DNA from: Actinacidiphila paucisporea | GTDB lineage: Bacteria; Actinomycetota; Actinomycetes; Streptomycetales; Streptomycetaceae | Direction: 5' to 3' | DNA length: 64,000 nt | Assembly (NCBI RefSeq): GCF_900142575.1 | Contig: NZ_FRBI01000021.1 | Location: 63,459 to 127,458, forward strand | Part shown: positions 40,781 through 48,392 of the stretch, in pieces | How positions within the stretch are numbered: position 1 is the first letter of the stretch | Layout: each line of letters opens with the position of its first letter | Program-made: the position numbers and the translations under genes | Notes under the pieces: model-generated | Told to the model about the DNA's origin: nothing | Seen by the model: only the letters and a program-made list of their open reading frames with translations | Database searches by the model: none

Positions 40781-42178
40781 TCACAGCACCAGCGACAGCA
40801 GCATCACGAAGCCGAGCGCGACCACCGAGATGACGGTCTCCATGACCGACCACGTCTTGAGCGTCTGCGGGACGTCCATCCCGAAGTACTCCTTCACCAG
40901 CCAGAAGCCGGCGTCGTTGACGTGGGAGAAGAACAGCGAACCGGCGCCCACCGACAGCACGAGCAGCGCGGTGTGGGTGGAGGACATGCCCTCGGCGAGC
41001 GGCGCCGCCAGGCCCGCGGCCGAGATGATCGCCACCGTCGCGGAACCGGTCGCGACCCTGATCAGCACCGCGATCAGCCAGGCCAGCAGCAGCGCGGAGA
41101 TGTGCCAGTCCTTGGACCAGTCGAGGATCATCTGCCCGACGCCGCAGTCGATCAGCGTCTGCTTGAAGCCGCCGCCCGCGCCGACGATCAGCAGGATGCC
41201 CGCGATGGGCCCGAGCGAGGCGTCCACCGTCGAGGAGATGCGGTCCTTGGTGAAGCCCGCGGCACGTCCGAGGGTGAACATCGCCACCATCACCGCGGCC
41301 AGCAGCGCGATCAGCGGGGTGCCGATGACGTCGAAGATCCGGTACGTCAGGCTGCTCTGGTCGTCGATGATCACATCGGCCAGCGCCTTGGCGAGCATCA
41401 GCACCACCGGGAGCAGCATGGTGCTCACCGTGGCGGCGAAGCTCGGCCGGTGCTCCAGGTCGTCCGAGGCGCGGGCCGGCGTCATGCGCTCCGGCGGCTG
41501 CACGTCCACCCAGCCGGCCGCGACCCGGCCGAAGAGCGGCCCCGCGATGGCCAGGGTGGGCAGTGCCACCAGTACGCCGAGCGCGAGGGTGATGCCCATG
41601 TCGGCGTGGATCGCGCCGATCGCGGCCAGCGGCCCGGGGTGCGGCGGCACGAGACCGTGCATCACCGACAGGCCGGCCAGCGCCGGGATGCCGAGCCGGA
41701 TCAGCGACTGGCCGCTGCGCCGGGCGACCAGCAGCACCACCGGGATCAGGATGACGATGCCGATCTCGAAGAACAGCGGCAGCCCGACCAGGCCGGCGAT
41801 CAGGGCCATCGCCCACGGCAGCCGCTTCTCGCTGGTCTTGGCCAGGATGGTGTCGACGATCTGGTCGGCGCCGCCGGAGTCGGCGAGCAGTTTGCCGAGG
41901 ATCGCGCCGAGCGCGATCAGCGTGCCGACGCCGGCCACCGTCGTGCCGAGGCCGGTGGAGTAGCTGGTGATGGTCTTGGCCAGCGGGGCGCCCGCCACGG
42001 TGCCGAGCACGCCGGAGCCGATGGTCAGGGCGAGGAAGGCGTGCACCTTCCAGCGGGTGATGAGCAGGACGATGACGGCGATGCCGGCGAGCGCGGCGAG
42101 TGCGAGCCGGGTGTTGCCGGCATCGGCTATCGGCGGCGGTGTGGCGGCGGCCAGCAGCTCGACGCTGAGTGCGGACAC
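40781..42178 (-). CDS. gntP: Gluconate:H+ symporter (GntP family)
   Basis: 465 residues from GTG 42176-42178, with GGAG about 7 nt upstream; the longer frame to 42292 lacks a ribosome site. Twelve to fourteen membrane segments. Family signatures: TTVAGVGTLIALGAILGKLLADSGGADQIVDTI, GLPLFFEIGIVILIPVVLLVARR, HGLVPPHPGPLAAIGAIHADMGITLALG, GAGGGFKQTLIDCGVG and SVGAGSLFFSHVNDAGFWLVKEYFGM. It imports gluconate for the kinase encoded just upstream (52-bp gap). Confidence 0.94.
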   Translation of the reverse strand: MSALSVELLAAATPPPIADAGNTRLALAALAGIAVIVLLITRWKVHAFLALTIGSGVLGTVAGAPLAKTITSYSTGLGTTVAGVGTLIALGAILGKLLADSGGADQIVDTILAKTSEKRLPWAMALIAGLVGLPLFFEIGIVILIPVVLLVARRSGQSLIRLGIPALAGLSVMHGLVPPHPGPLAAIGAIHADMGITLALGVLVALPTLAIAGPLFGRVAAGWVDVQPPERMTPARASDDLEHRPSFAATVSTMLLPVVLMLAKALADVIIDDQSSLTYRIFDVIGTPLIALLAAVMVAMFTLGRAAGFTKDRISSTVDASLGPIAGILLIVGAGGGFKQTLIDCGVGQMILDWSKDWHISALLLAWLIAVLIRVATGSATVAIISAAGLAAPLAEGMSSTHTALLVLSVGAGSLFFSHVNDAGFWLVKEYFGMDVPQTLKTWSVMETVISVVALGFVMLLSLVL

Positions 42179-42230
42179 GGGTGCTCCAAAATCGGAAGGG
42201 TCGGGGGTCTGGTCAGGTGGCGCGCGGGGC

Positions 42231-42743
42231 TCAGCAGGGGAGTGCGGCCAGCGCGCGTTCGGTGATCTGCTGCGGTCCGCCGTCGATCGCAATGACCGCG
42301 CCGGCCTCGTCGGGGTCCAGCGGTTCGAGGGCTTCGAGCTGGGATTCGAGCAGTCCGGGCGGCATGAAGTGCTGCATCCGGGCGGCCAGCCGGGCGGCGA
42401 TCAGCTCGGCGGGGCCGTCGAGGTGGAGGAAGAAGACCGTGGGCGCGTCGGCCCGCAGCCGGTCGCGGTAGCGGCGGCGCAGCGCGGAGCAGCTGACGAC
42501 GCCGCCCCGGTCGCCGCGCTCGGCGATCCAGGCCCCTATGGCGGCCAGCCAGGGTGCCCGGTCCGCGTCGTCCAGCGGGTGGCCCGCCGACATCTTGGCG
42601 ATGTTGGCCGGCGGGTGGAAGTCGTCGGCCTCCGCGTAGGGCACTCCGAGGCGGTCGGCCAGCAGGCCGCCGACCGTCGACTTGCCGGAGCCCGACACTC
42701 CCATGACCACGATCACCGGTCGCGGTGCCGGTCCAGCCGTCAT
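42231..42743 (-). CDS. gntK: Gluconokinase
   Basis: 170 residues from ATG 42743, preceded by GGAGG. It phosphorylates gluconate to 6-phosphogluconate. P-loop: VVMGVSGSGKSTVGGLLADRLG. Also EADDFHPPANIAKMSAGHPLDDADRAPWLAAIGAWI and VVSCSALRRRYRDRLRADAPTVFFLHLDGP, and HFMPPGLLESQLEALEPLDPDE, all diagnostic of GntK. It heads an operon with gntP and is divergent from the FadR-type regulator at 42887. Confidence 0.95.
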   Translation of the reverse strand: MTAGPAPRPVIVVMGVSGSGKSTVGGLLADRLGVPYAEADDFHPPANIAKMSAGHPLDDADRAPWLAAIGAWIAERGDRGGVVSCSALRRRYRDRLRADAPTVFFLHLDGPAELIAARLAARMQHFMPPGLLESQLEALEPLDPDEAGAVIAIDGGPQQITERALAALPC

Positions 42744-42852
42744 CGTGTGTGCCTCCACATCGGGGGTATGTGCCGCGCGCCGCCTCCTGCGGTGCGTGTG
42801 GCGACAACTGAACACCTTAGGTACTACTTATTCAAGTCTGTGTGACACAAAC

Positions 42853-42862
42853 GTCATATGAC
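42853..42862. promoter_or_regulatory. Palindrome GTCATATGAC in the gntK/gntR divergent promoter
   Basis: A perfect 10-bp palindrome 24 bp before the regulator start, in an AT-rich spacer unlike the surrounding DNA. A second candidate half-site (CTTAGGTACTACTTATT, 42818-42834) lies nearby. It is the likely operator for the adjacent GntR protein. Confidence 0.45.
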
Positions 42863-42886
42863 TGTGGTGCCGCATAGGCTGTGGTC

Positions 42887-43615
42887 ATGCCACAGCAGGA
42901 ATCCCGGCGGAACGGGCAGGGCGAAGGCGGCGGCCTGCACTCGCAGGTCCTGGCCGAACTCGGCCCGGCCATCGCCTCCGGCGGATATCCGCCCGGCACG
43001 GTGCTGCGCATCGACGAGCTGGAGGCCCGCTACGGGGTCTCCCGGACGGTGGTCCGCGAAGCGGTCAGGGTGCTCGAAGCGATGCAGCTGGTCGAGAGCC
43101 GGCGCCGGGTGGGCATCACCGTGCGCCGTACCGAGGAGTGGAACGTCTTCGACCCGGCCGTCATCCGCTGGCGGCTCGCGGGCGCCGACCGCTCACGCCA
43201 GCTGCGGTCGCTGACCATGCTGCGCACCGCCGTGGAGCCGGTCGCCGCGGGGCTGGCCGCGGCCGCCGCCACCCCCGGGCAGTGCCGCGAACTGACCGTG
43301 CTGGCCGCCGAGATGGCCGCCGCGGCGCGCGCCGTCGACCTGGACGCCTATCTCGTCCACGACATCGCCTTCCACCGGGTGGTGCTCGCGGCGTCGGGCA
43401 ACGAGATGTTCGCCCGGCTCGGCGACGTCGTCGCCGAGGTGCTGACCGGCCGCACCGAGCACCACGTGATGTTCACCGCCCCCGACCCGGCGGCCGTCAC
43501 CCTGCACGTCAAGGTGGCCGAGGCGGTACGCGCCAGGGACGCGCGGGCCGCCGAGGAGCTGATGCGGGAGGTCTGCGTGGGCGCCCTGCGCGAGCTGGAC
43601 ATCCTGGCGCCCTGA
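42887..43615 (+). CDS. GntR-family (FadR/FCD) gluconate operon regulator
   Basis: About 242 residues; ATG 42887 is preferred over GTG 42881. Winged helix: LHSQVLAELGPAIASGGYPPGTVLRIDELEARYGVSRTVVREAVRVLEAMQLVESRRRVGITVR. The FCD domain has LRTAVEPVAAGLAAAAATPGQCRELTVLAAEMAAAARAVDLDAYLVHDIAFHRVVLAASGNEMFARL, with the metal/acid-binding Asp/His residues. Divergent placement from gntK-gntP indicates gluconate-responsive repression. The 160 bp after the stop carry three GC-rich near-repeats (GCCGCCGGG...GGCCGG at 43657, 43697 and 43727) and no gene. Confidence 0.88.
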   Translation: MPQQESRRNGQGEGGGLHSQVLAELGPAIASGGYPPGTVLRIDELEARYGVSRTVVREAVRVLEAMQLVESRRRVGITVRRTEEWNVFDPAVIRWRLAGADRSRQLRSLTMLRTAVEPVAAGLAAAAATPGQCRELTVLAAEMAAAARAVDLDAYLVHDIAFHRVVLAASGNEMFARLGDVVAEVLTGRTEHHVMFTAPDPAAVTLHVKVAEAVRARDARAAEELMREVCVGALRELDILAP

Positions 43616-43778
43616 CCCGCGCCCGTCCCGCCGGGCAGCCGGGGTCTGCTGCGTATGCCGCCGGGGGGCCGGGCTCCGGTGCGCTCCGGTGCGTTCGCCG
43701 CCGGGGGGCCGGCTCCTGGTGTGACTGCCGCCGGGCGGCCGGTGGACGTCCTGGCGCGCTACCGCCGGGCGGGTGCCG

Positions 43779-44105
43779 TCACCACACCACCGCGGCGCCG
43801 AAGACCGCGAGCGCCACCATGCACGCGGCGACCCCGAGCGCGGAGGAGGCCGGCAGCAGCGCCGGACGCGGTCTGCCCAGCTGCAGCATCCTGTGGTGCG
43901 CGAGCCACAGGAAAGCCAGGAAGACCAGCGCGGCCAGGCTCACCGCGAGCGTCGCGGACGCGCCCCCGCCGTTCAGCACCTGCCGCCCGGCCAGCACCGC
44001 CGTCACCGCGCAGGACAGGGTCGTACGCCGCCACGCCAGGCGGGTGCGCTCCGGTTGCAGCCCGGGGTCCCGGTCGGTCTCGACCGGCCGCCGGCCGGCC
44101 GTCAC
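43779..44105 (-). CDS. DUF202 small membrane protein
   Basis: 108 residues from GTG 44103-44105, which overlaps the preceding DUF202 stop as GTGA. After a polar start (RPVETDRDPGLQPERTRLAWRRTTLSCAV), three hydrophobic helices follow. QPERTRLAWRRT is the DUF202 signature. Function unknown; DUF202 proteins often come in pairs, as here. Confidence 0.75.
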   Translation of the reverse strand: MTAGRRPVETDRDPGLQPERTRLAWRRTTLSCAVTAVLAGRQVLNGGGASATLAVSLAALVFLAFLWLAHHRMLQLGRPRPALLPASSALGVAACMVALAVFGAAVVW

Positions 44106-44515
44106 CCGGCCCAGCCGAAGAGCACCAGCGCGACCATCGCCACCGCGATCACCGCCACCAGCGCCGCGAGCACCGCGGGGAAGCGGGACACCGGCAGGTT
44201 CGCGCCGCGCCGCATGGCCCGCTCGCACCGCACCCAGTGGTTGACCGCCCGCAATGTGCAGGCGACCCCGCCGGCCAGCAGGGCGAGCGACAGCGCCACC
44301 CGCGCCCAGTGCGTCAGATGGTCGGTGAGGAACTGGTCCACGGCGAAGCCGCCGCCGATCAGGGCGAGCGCGGTGCGGATCCAGGCCAGGAACGTACGCT
44401 CGTTGGCGAGCGAGAACCGGTAGTCCGGTGTCTCGCCCTCCTCCTGGACCCGGTCCGGCGCGAACCACAGCCGTACCGCGTCCCGGCCCGCGCCCAGCTG
44501 GTCGAATACGCTCAC
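44102..44515 (-). CDS. YidH-type DUF202 membrane protein
   Basis: 137 residues from GTG 44515. It contains DYRFSLANERTFLAWIRTALALIGGGFAVDQF, the conserved DUF202/YidH motif, then three predicted membrane helices. It is translationally coupled (GTGA) to the second DUF202 gene. Relatives in E. coli (YidH/YidG) also occur as neighbours. Function unknown. Confidence 0.85.
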   Translation of the reverse strand: MSVFDQLGAGRDAVRLWFAPDRVQEEGETPDYRFSLANERTFLAWIRTALALIGGGFAVDQFLTDHLTHWARVALSLALLAGGVACTLRAVNHWVRCERAMRRGANLPVSRFPAVLAALVAVIAVAMVALVLFGWAG

Positions 44516-44644
44516 CTGCCCACACTAAGCGGTGCCGTACCCGCTCACCTGAGGCGCCCCGTGTGGGCGCCCCTGCTGCGCCGGGAGCGGGGTGGCCGCT
44601 GCCGCCCTCGTGGAGCGGGGAACCGTCGGGCCCCTCGCGCAGCC

Positions 44645-45172
44645 TCAGGCCCCGGCGCGCAGCCGCCGGTAGGCCTCAAGGCCGTCCGGCACCCACGGCC
44701 ACTGCTCCAGGCGCTCCGCCAGCTCCTCCTCGGTGAGGAAACCGTGCCAGGCGACCTCCGAAGGCTGCGGGGACACCGGCAGGTCGCAGCGCACCTGGTA
44801 GACGGCCGACCACCAGGTGTGCGCACCCTCCTCGTAGAGGAAGCGGAACAGCGGTTCGGGCTGCGGCAGCCCGCTGACCCCCAGCTCCTCCTCCGCCTCG
44901 CGCAGCGCGGCCTCGTCGTAGGACTCGCCGGCGCCGAGCACACCGCCGACGAAGAGGTCGTAGAGGGAGGGGAAGACCAGCTTGTGGGCGGTGCGCCGGT
45001 GCACGAAGATCCGGCCCTCGCCGTCCCGCACCAGGACGAACGCCGCCCGGTGCCGCAGCCCGCGCGCGTACGCCTCGGCCCGCCGCACCTGCCCGACGAC
45101 GCGGTCCTGCTCGTCGACGACGTCGATGATCTCATCGGCGGACAACCCGGCCGCCGTATCGCCCTCGCTCAT
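44645..45172 (-). CDS. NUDIX hydrolase (YfcD/IDI-like)
   Basis: 175 residues from ATG 45172. The N-terminal segment DEIIDVVDEQDRVVGQVRRAEAYARGLRHRAAFVLVRDGEGRIFVHRRTAHKLVFPSLYDLFVGG is typical of the isopentenyl-diphosphate-isomerase-like NUDIX group. The NUDIX box GGVLGAGESYDEAALREAEEELGV is complete. Substrate is probably a nucleotide or phosphometabolite; it lacks the Cys/Glu pair expected of a true isomerase as far as can be judged. It is divergent from the AtuA-like gene. Confidence 0.87.
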   Translation of the reverse strand: MSEGDTAAGLSADEIIDVVDEQDRVVGQVRRAEAYARGLRHRAAFVLVRDGEGRIFVHRRTAHKLVFPSLYDLFVGGVLGAGESYDEAALREAEEELGVSGLPQPEPLFRFLYEEGAHTWWSAVYQVRCDLPVSPQPSEVAWHGFLTEEELAERLEQWPWVPDGLEAYRRLRAGA

Positions 45173-45288
45173 GACCCGATTCAACCATCCCGCGCCGGCC
45201 GCGGGCCCCGCGCTCTTGCGGACCGCGAACCGCGGCAAGGATGATCGTCCGAGTCGGTGGCCTGGGACCGGAGTGGCGGGAGAGACGG

Positions 45289-47142
45289 TTGACCGTACGG
45301 CGGGAGCCCCTGCGGATCGCGAACTGCTCCGGTTACTACGGTGATCGGCTCTCGGCCGCCCTGGAGATGGTCGAAGGCGGGCCGATCGACGTGCTCACCG
45401 GCGACTACCTCGCCGAACTGACCATGCTGCTGCTGTGGAAGGCCAGGCAGCGCGATCCCGCAACCGGCTACGCGCTGTCCTTCCTCGCCCAGATGCGCGA
45501 CGTGCTCGGCACCTGCCTGGAGCGCGGCATCAAGGTGGTGGTCAACGCCGGCGGCCTCAACCCCGCGGGCCTGGCCGCCAAGCTCCGCGAACTGGCCGCG
45601 CTCGGCGGCCTGCACCCGCACGTCGCCCACGTGGAGGGCGACGACCTGCTCGAGCGGCTGCCCGAACTCCAGGCCCGCGGCCACGACTTCGCCCACCTGG
45701 CCACCGGCCGCCCGCTGGCCGGCTCCGGAGTCCAGGCGCTCACCGCCAACGCCTACCTCGGCGGCTGGGGCATCACCGAGGCCCTGCGCTCCGGCGCCGA
45801 CGTCGTCATCTGCGGCCGGGTCACCGACGCCTCACTGGTGGTCGGCCCTGCCGCCTGGGCCCACGGATGGGCCGTCGACGACTGGGACGAGCTGGCCGGC
45901 GCGGTCACCGCCGGGCACATCATCGAATGCGGCACCCAGGCCACCGGCGGCAACTACTCCTTCTTCACCGAGATCCCCGACCCCGTCCACCCCGGCTTCC
46001 CCATCGCCGAGGTCGCCGCCGACGGCTCCAGCGTCATCACCAAGCACCCCGGCACCGGCGGCGCCGTCACCGTCGGCACCGTCACCGCCCAGCTGCTCTA
46101 CGAGATCGGCCGGCCGCGCTACCTCAACGCCGACGTCGTCGCCCGCTTCGACACCGTACGGCTCGACCAGCAGGGGCCCGACCGGGTCGCGGTCGGCCGG
46201 GTCATCGGCGAACCCGCGCCCGCCACCCTCAAGGTGTGCCTCAACCACCGCGGCGGCTACCGCAACGCGGCCACCTTCGTCCTGACCGGCCTCGACCTCG
46301 ATGCCAAGGCCGACTTCGCCGAGGCCACCCTGCGCGACGCCACCGGCGGACCCGCCGCCTTCGCCGACTACCACCTGCGGCGCGAGCACGGCGGGGCCTG
46401 CGACCGGCTGACCGTCACCGTCAAGGACCCCGACCCCGAGGTGGCGGGCCGCGGCTTCTTCACCGCCGTCGCCGGCACCGCGCTGGCCGGCTACCCCGGC
46501 CTCTACCTGGAGCACGCCGGCCCGCGGGCCACCGAATACGGTGTCTTCTGGCCCGCGTCGGTCCCCGCCGACGAGGTCACCGCGGTCACCGTCCTGGCCG
46601 ACGGCACCCGGCTGCCGGTGCCGCGCCCGCCCACCGCCGACCCCGCGTCACCCTTCGCGCACGCCCCGTACGGCGAGGACGCCGTCCCGCCGGAGCCGCA
46701 GCTCACCGCCGTCTTCGACAGCCCGCCGCCGCGCCCGGGGCGCCCCGACCCGTACGACCCGGGGACCGCCCGGACGGTACGGCTGCCGCTGGGCACCCTG
46801 CTCGGCGCCCGCTCCGGCGACAAGGGCGGCGACGCCAACGTCGGCCTGTGGGCCCGCGACGACCGGACCTACCTGTGGCTGCGCGACTACCTCGACGTAC
46901 CGCGGCTGCGCGCACTGCTGCCGGAGAGTGCCAAGCTGCCCGTGAGCCGCTACGAGCTGCCCAACCTGCGGGCCGTCAACTTCGTGGTCCACGGGCTGCT
47001 CGGCGACGGCGTCGCCGCGTCCACCAGCGCCGACCCGCAGGCCAAGGCGCTCGGCGAGCGGCTGCGCGGCTGCCTCGCCGACATCCCGGACGACCTGGTG
47101 GACCTGCCGCGCATCCCGTACGTCCCGCTGCCCGACGAGTGA
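45289..47142 (+). CDS. AtuA-family protein (DUF1446, acyclic terpene utilisation type)
   Basis: About 617 residues from TTG 45289, which has GGGAGAG upstream; ATG 45241 would add 16 residues. The large N-terminal DUF1446 domain opens with RIANCSGYYGDRLSAALEMVEGGPIDVLTGDYLAELTMLLLWKARQRDPATGYA and contains VVVNAGGLNPAG and VICGRVTDASLVVGPAAW. A C-terminal domain follows from about residue 500 (VRLPLGTLLGARSGDKGGDANVGLWARD). AtuA is linked to citronellol/geraniol breakdown with a geranyl-CoA carboxylase, but no carboxylase lies here, so the substrate is open. The pirin gene follows 54 bp later. Confidence 0.88.
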   Translation: MTVRREPLRIANCSGYYGDRLSAALEMVEGGPIDVLTGDYLAELTMLLLWKARQRDPATGYALSFLAQMRDVLGTCLERGIKVVVNAGGLNPAGLAAKLRELAALGGLHPHVAHVEGDDLLERLPELQARGHDFAHLATGRPLAGSGVQALTANAYLGGWGITEALRSGADVVICGRVTDASLVVGPAAWAHGWAVDDWDELAGAVTAGHIIECGTQATGGNYSFFTEIPDPVHPGFPIAEVAADGSSVITKHPGTGGAVTVGTVTAQLLYEIGRPRYLNADVVARFDTVRLDQQGPDRVAVGRVIGEPAPATLKVCLNHRGGYRNAATFVLTGLDLDAKADFAEATLRDATGGPAAFADYHLRREHGGACDRLTVTVKDPDPEVAGRGFFTAVAGTALAGYPGLYLEHAGPRATEYGVFWPASVPADEVTAVTVLADGTRLPVPRPPTADPASPFAHAPYGEDAVPPEPQLTAVFDSPPPRPGRPDPYDPGTARTVRLPLGTLLGARSGDKGGDANVGLWARDDRTYLWLRDYLDVPRLRALLPESAKLPVSRYELPNLRAVNFVVHGLLGDGVAASTSADPQAKALGERLRGCLADIPDDLVDLPRIPYVPLPDE

Positions 47143-47196
47143 CCCCCCGGGAGCCGCTGCCGCACCGCGGCCCCACCGCGGGGCATGATGCGGAGC

Positions 47197-48165
47197 ATGA
47201 GCAATCTCGATGTGAAGCCGGCGGCCACCGTCTGCGGCGGCCGCCAGGACGTGTCCGCCGCCCCGGTCCGTGAACTGCTCACCGCCCGCAACGTCCAGCT
47301 CGGCGAGACCACCCAGGTGCGGCGGCTGCTCCCCAACCTCGGCCGCCGGATGGTCGGCGCCTGGTGTTTCGTCGACCACTACGGCCCCGACGACATCGCC
47401 GACGAGCCCGGCATGCAGGTCCCGCCGCACCCGCACATCGGCCTGCAGACGGTGAGCTGGCTGCACGAGGGCGAGGTGCTGCACCGCGACAGTCTCGGCA
47501 GCAAGCAGACCGTACGCCCCCGCGAGCTGGGCCTCATGACGTCGGGCCGGGGCATCTCGCACTCCGAGGAGTCGCCCCGCGACCACGCCCGCTACCTGCA
47601 CGGCGCCCAGCTGTGGGTCGCCCTCCCCGACTCCCACCGCCACGTCCCGCCGGCCTTCGAGCACCACGCGGAGCTGCCCACCGTCACCGGCGGCGGCGGA
47701 CTCCACGCCCGGGTGATCCTCGGCGAACTCGACGGCGCGGTCTCCCCGGGCACCGCCTACACCCCCATCACCGGCGCCGACCTCACCCTCGCCGAGGGCA
47801 CCAACGCCGCTCTCCCGCTGCAACCCGACTTCGAATACGCGGTCATGTCCATGTCCGGCGAGGCCGAGGCCGACGGGGTCCGCCTCTCCCCGGGTTCGAT
47901 GCTCTACCTCGGCTCGGGACGCACCGACCTCCCGCTGCGCGCCGACGTCGGGAGCTCCCTGATGCTCCTGGGCGGCGAGCCCTTCGCCGAACGCATCGTC
48001 ATGTGGTGGAATTTCGTCGGCCGGTCAGGCGAGGACATCGTAGAAGCCCGCGACGCCTGGGCCAACGGCCCCCACTTCGGCGACGTCCACGGCTACGCGG
48101 GCCCCCGCCTGGAGGCCCCCGACCTCCCCCCGACCCCGCTGAAGCCCCGGGGGCGGGAGCGCTGA
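47197..48165 (+). CDS. Pirin family protein
   Basis: About 322 residues from ATG 47197 (MSNLDV); ATG 47185 is an alternative. A two-cupin pirin fold with metal ligands in FVDHYGPDDIADEPGMQVPPHPHIGLQTVSWLHEGEVLHRDSLGSKQ and GLMTSGRGISHSEESP, with a C-terminal cupin in GSMLYLGSGRTDLPL. Bacterial pirins act as quercetinases or metabolic modulators; which applies here is unknown. It converges on the cellulase, with the hairpin 48331-48368 between. Confidence 0.9.
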   Translation: MSNLDVKPAATVCGGRQDVSAAPVRELLTARNVQLGETTQVRRLLPNLGRRMVGAWCFVDHYGPDDIADEPGMQVPPHPHIGLQTVSWLHEGEVLHRDSLGSKQTVRPRELGLMTSGRGISHSEESPRDHARYLHGAQLWVALPDSHRHVPPAFEHHAELPTVTGGGGLHARVILGELDGAVSPGTAYTPITGADLTLAEGTNAALPLQPDFEYAVMSMSGEAEADGVRLSPGSMLYLGSGRTDLPLRADVGSSLMLLGGEPFAERIVMWWNFVGRSGEDIVEARDAWANGPHFGDVHGYAGPRLEAPDLPPTPLKPRGRER

Positions 48166-48330
48166 CCTGGCCTTTCCGACGGTCGACCGAGTTGTCGGTC
48201 GCGTCCACCGACGCGCCGGGCCTGGCCCTCGATGAGATCTTGACGGCCGGCCTTCGCCTACTGGGGGGAGTCGGCGGAGCGGCGGCCCCTTGTGCAGGGC
48301 CGGCGCGGCGACGACGGCGAGCACGGCGGC

Positions 48331-48368
48331 AGCGGCCGGAGCGCCCCTCGCGGGGTGCTCCGGCCGCT
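48331..48368. terminator. Hairpin downstream of the cellulase gene
   Basis: AGCGGCCGGAGC (48331-48342) pairs exactly with GCTCCGGCCGCT (48357-48368), and the inner CCCC/GGGG extends the stem. It lies 25 bp beyond the cellulase stop and after the convergent pirin gene. Confidence 0.8.
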
Positions 48369-48392
48369 CGCCCGATCAGCGTCGGCGGCCGG

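Noticed and set aside
43657..43745. Three GCCGCCGGGnGGCCGG repeats as a regulatory array
   Set aside because: Irregular spacing (40 and 30 bp), low-complexity GC sequence downstream of a stop; could be chance in this composition.
44553..44571. GGCGCCC/GGGCGCC hairpin as terminator of the NUDIX gene
   Set aside because: Only 7-bp arms, about 75 bp beyond the stop, in strongly GC-biased sequence; not convincing.
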